Source: Herpetosiphon gulosus (GTDB lineage Bacteria > Chloroflexota > Chloroflexia > Chloroflexales > Herpetosiphonaceae). Taken from it: DNA of 64,000 nucleotides. This document shows, piece by piece, positions 61,763 to 64,000 of the stretch. The stretch's first letter is position 1. Each line of letters starts with the position of its first letter. Under the pieces are notes generated by a model, which was not told the DNA's origin, did no database searches, and saw nothing but the letters and a program-made list of their open reading frames with translations. Location: NCBI RefSeq assembly GCF_039545135.1, contig NZ_BAABRU010000006.1, forward strand, positions 248,001 through 312,000. Reading direction: 5' to 3'. The position numbers were made by a program, and so were the translations under genes.

Positions 61763-63187
61763 ATGACCACTGTTGAGCAGCATTTTCCTGCTGATTTTAT
61801 TTGGGGCACAGCCACCTCATCGTACCAAATTGAAGGCGCGGTGCATGAAGATGGCCGTGGCGAATCAATTTGGGATCGATTTAGCCATACGCCAGGCAAG
61901 ACCAAATTTGGCCAAACTGGCGATATTGCCTGCGATCACTATCATCGTTACCCTGAAGATTTAGATTTGATGCGTGAGCTTGGCTTGGGCAGCTATCGTT
62001 TTTCGCTTGCATGGCCACGGCTTTTTCCCGAAGGCAAGGGCAAAATCAACCAAGCTGGGCTAGATTTTTACAAACGGATTATCGAGGGCTTGCATCAGCG
62101 CCATCTTACGCCGATGGCTACGCTCTATCACTGGGATTTGCCCCAAGCCTTGCAAGACAAGGGCGGCTGGATGAATCGCGATACAGCCTTGCGCTTTGCT
62201 GAATATGCCGAGGCCATGTATCGCCAATTAGGCGAGAGTGTGCCATTTTGGATCACCCATAACGAGCCTTGGGTTGCAGCTTTTGTTGGGCATTTCCAAG
62301 GTCGCCACGCTCCAGGCATCAAAGATTTGCCAAGCGCGGTTAAGGCCTCGCACCATCTACTCTACTCGCATGGCTTGGCAACCCAATTGTTCCGCGAGAG
62401 CAAATTGGCGGGCCAAATTGGCATCACGCTAAATTTAACCCCAGCCTACCCAACCCATGATACACCCGACGATCAGGCGGCAGCATGGCGCAACGATGGC
62501 TATGGCAATCGCTGGTTTCTCGACCCAATTTTCCGTGGCAGCTATCCCGCTGATACGGTTGAGTGGTTCCAACAACACCATCAAATTGAAATGGATTATG
62601 TGCAAACTGGCGATTTAGCAGTAATTCAACAACCGATTGATTTCTTAGGCATCAACTATTATTTCCCGAATCGGATTTCGGCTGCTGACGAAAGCAAATT
62701 TTTGGCCTGCATCAACAGCCCAGCAATTGGCGAAACTAGTTTTCGCGGCTGGGAAGTTGTGCCAGCGGCGTTTGCCGATTTATTGAAGCGGGTGCAACGC
62801 GATTATGGCAATACGCCAATTTATATCACCGAAAATGGCAGTGCCTTCGCCGACCTCAAACGCGCCGCAGATGGTTCGGTCAATGATGGTGATCGCATGA
62901 GCTATTTGCACACCCATTTGGAAGCAGTGGCTGATGCGATTGCGGCTGGTGTGCCAGTCAAAGGCTACTATGCTTGGTCGATGCTCGATAACTATGAGTG
63001 GGCCGAAGGCTACGACGAGCGCTTTGGGATTATCGAAGTCGATTTTGCCACCCAAAAGCGCACACCCAAACGCACCGCCCGTTGGTATCAGCAAATCGTG
63101 GCGAATAATGGCTTGCCAAGCTTGCCCGCTGATGTGCAAGCGCTAGCCGAACGCTACCGTAATTGCCCAATTGGCCCACAAGATTAA
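61763..63187 (+). CDS. bglA: GH1 beta-glucosidase
   Basis: 474 residues, a complete family 1 glycoside hydrolase. The start is FPADFIWGTATSSYQIEGA, the family's N-terminal signature. Acid/base Glu168 lies in THNEP and nucleophile Glu357 in YITENG. A C-terminal WSMLDNYEWAEGYDERFGI completes the site. No signal peptide, so cytoplasmic. It hydrolyses beta-glucosides or cellobiose. AAAGGAG supports the start; an earlier frame start at 61697 does not have one. It diverges from ribD. Confidence 0.96.
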   Translation: MTTVEQHFPADFIWGTATSSYQIEGAVHEDGRGESIWDRFSHTPGKTKFGQTGDIACDHYHRYPEDLDLMRELGLGSYRFSLAWPRLFPEGKGKINQAGLDFYKRIIEGLHQRHLTPMATLYHWDLPQALQDKGGWMNRDTALRFAEYAEAMYRQLGESVPFWITHNEPWVAAFVGHFQGRHAPGIKDLPSAVKASHHLLYSHGLATQLFRESKLAGQIGITLNLTPAYPTHDTPDDQAAAWRNDGYGNRWFLDPIFRGSYPADTVEWFQQHHQIEMDYVQTGDLAVIQQPIDFLGINYYFPNRISAADESKFLACINSPAIGETSFRGWEVVPAAFADLLKRVQRDYGNTPIYITENGSAFADLKRAADGSVNDGDRMSYLHTHLEAVADAIAAGVPVKGYYAWSMLDNYEWAEGYDERFGIIEVDFATQKRTPKRTARWYQQIVANNGLPSLPADVQALAERYRNCPIGPQD

Positions 63188-63591
63188 GCATGTGCTAGAT
63201 TATCATGCCCTCACCCCAACCCCTCTCCCACTGCGGCGGGCGCGGGGCGTTCCAATCTTCATGATCGGATGATTTCCCCTCGCTCGCTTTGCGGGAGAGG
63301 GGGCTAGGGGGTAAGGGCATGGCAATACGCAAAATCAGCCATATTTGGGCAAACACCGCAACGATATTGGTTGGTAGCAAGGCTAAAATGACTAAAATAT
63401 CTATATTGCTAGCTAGCCTATTTGCTGCTATATTAGAATAACCTTTAGTTAGCATATACTTCGGGGATTCTTCAAAAAACACCACTCGTTGCACGAATCA
63501 AACTAGGTTGCTTGGGCTAATGCAGCGCATGGTGTTTGGTAAATCAGCCATGAATTCTACTTCGTCCATGGTCTGATGGATAGGAAACACT
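63188..63591. other. Intergenic region with repeat element
   Basis: It holds the full palindromic element copy F (63205-63320) right after the beta-glucosidase gene, then about 270 AT-rich bases with no gene before the next sensor. The short frame on the minus strand here is repeat-derived. Confidence 0.7.
63205..63320. repeat. MITE-like palindromic element, copy F
   Basis: A 116-bp full copy with ends ATGCCCTCACCCC and GGGGGTAAGGGCAT, centre TTCATGATCGGATG. It starts 18 bases after the stop of the beta-glucosidase and may act as its terminator. Confidence 0.88.
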
Positions 63592-64000
63592 ATGCGAGCA
63601 CGTGTTCGTCGTCGAGTTACGTGGATCATAACACTCTCTGCATTGCTGCCATTGCTTAGTGTTTGGGTATTAGTCTTATTTATCAGTTATCGTGCCGAGG
63701 AGCAATCGGCTGAACGGCAACAAGTGGCCTTAACTGATTTGGCCGCCGAAGATTTCCGGCGATTTTTATTCAATACCACAATTGAATTGCAAGATGTTGC
63801 CGAGAATATTGCCCGCGAAACCGATCCGCAAACAATTACAGCTCAACAACTATCAACCTTGGGGCTATTTCGTTCAAGTTTTGCCGAGGTAGCGATTTAT
63901 AGCGCCGATGGTCAGCGCCAAGCTGCTAGCTCACGGTTTGGCGACCCAACCTTACCAATGTCATTAACCGGCGCACAATTATTGGCAGATCTTAGCACGC
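63592..64000 (+). CDS. Sensor protein, N-terminal part (runs off the window)
   Basis: An open frame from the ATG at 63592 to the window end, 136 codons. It begins MRARVRRRVTWIITL, has one membrane span (about 10-32) and then an extracytoplasmic domain rich in Gln and Ala that contains LFRSSFAEVAIYSADGQRQ, typical of a Cache-type sensor domain. It is probably a histidine kinase, diguanylate cyclase or chemoreceptor; the effector lies beyond the window. TAGGAAA lies shortly upstream. Confidence 0.75.
   Translation, partial: MRARVRRRVTWIITLSALLPLLSVWVLVLFISYRAEEQSAERQQVALTDLAAEDFRRFLFNTTIELQDVAENIARETDPQTITAQQLSTLGLFRSSFAEVAIYSADGQRQAASSRFGDPTLPMSLTGAQLLADLST

Noticed and set aside
63195-63494. 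99-codon minus-strand frame after the beta-glucosidase
   Set aside because: Half of it is the palindromic repeat; the rest has no family features or ribosome site.

Overview
The window looks like chromosome of a filamentous Chloroflexota bacterium, most likely a Herpetosiphon relative. This is inferred from four things: about 50% GC, the 'YYY' membrane modules (GEKP, NYYY and DLHPH motifs) known mainly from Chloroflexi and archaea, the mix of large sensor, STAND and TPR proteins, and several dispersed GC-rich intergenic repeat families. No database search was possible. I see no rRNA, CRISPR array or transposase gene.

Layout. 0-6 kb: a type II P-type ATPase, a cupin protein and two near-identical small membrane proteins. 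6-11.4 kb: a WYL regulator facing a VOC-fold protein, a secreted protein, and a STAND/TPR regulator. 11.5 kb: tRNA-His with a consensus promoter. 11.9-23.7 kb: a KdpD/UspA-like protein whose nucleotide-binding motifs are lost, then an operon whose first gene is a 2,600-residue fusion of GT-C-like membrane modules. 24-33.6 kb: a defence-type locus with a PLD-SNF2 helicase, a DUF559 nuclease and an Eco57I-like adenine methyltransferase. The methyltransferase is interrupted by 22 copies of a pentanucleotide repeat. 34.6-44.8 kb: a Cache histidine kinase with its response regulator, a CoA transferase, and an Fe3+-type ABC transporter operon followed by a LivK-type lipoprotein. 44.8-52.5 kb: a self-contained mannitol-type PTS operon (EIIC, EIIB, EIIA, HPr-EI fusion, dehydrogenase) and its MtlR-type regulator. 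52.8-64 kb: ECF sigma/anti-sigma pair, zinc-ribbon protein, NUDIX hydrolase, a 27-residue membrane peptide, amidohydrolase, lipoprotein, ABC-2 permease, STAS protein, RibD, GH1 beta-glucosidase and the start of another sensor.

How the parts work together. The PTS operon encodes every phosphotransfer component from PEP to sugar. It shares a long conserved promoter/operator block with mtlR. The two-component pair sits just upstream of the ABC operon, whose promoter region holds TTTA boxes spaced by about one DNA turn, so the regulator may control the transporter. In the methyltransferase locus, the reading frame through the (AATCC)22 tract decides whether the catalytic part and target-recognition region are joined to the C-terminal part. 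As given, the two are out of frame; one more or two fewer copies would join them. This switch, an AT-rich target-recognition segment and an RxxxxH (HEPN-like) C-terminus make the locus the best candidate for an undescribed system here.
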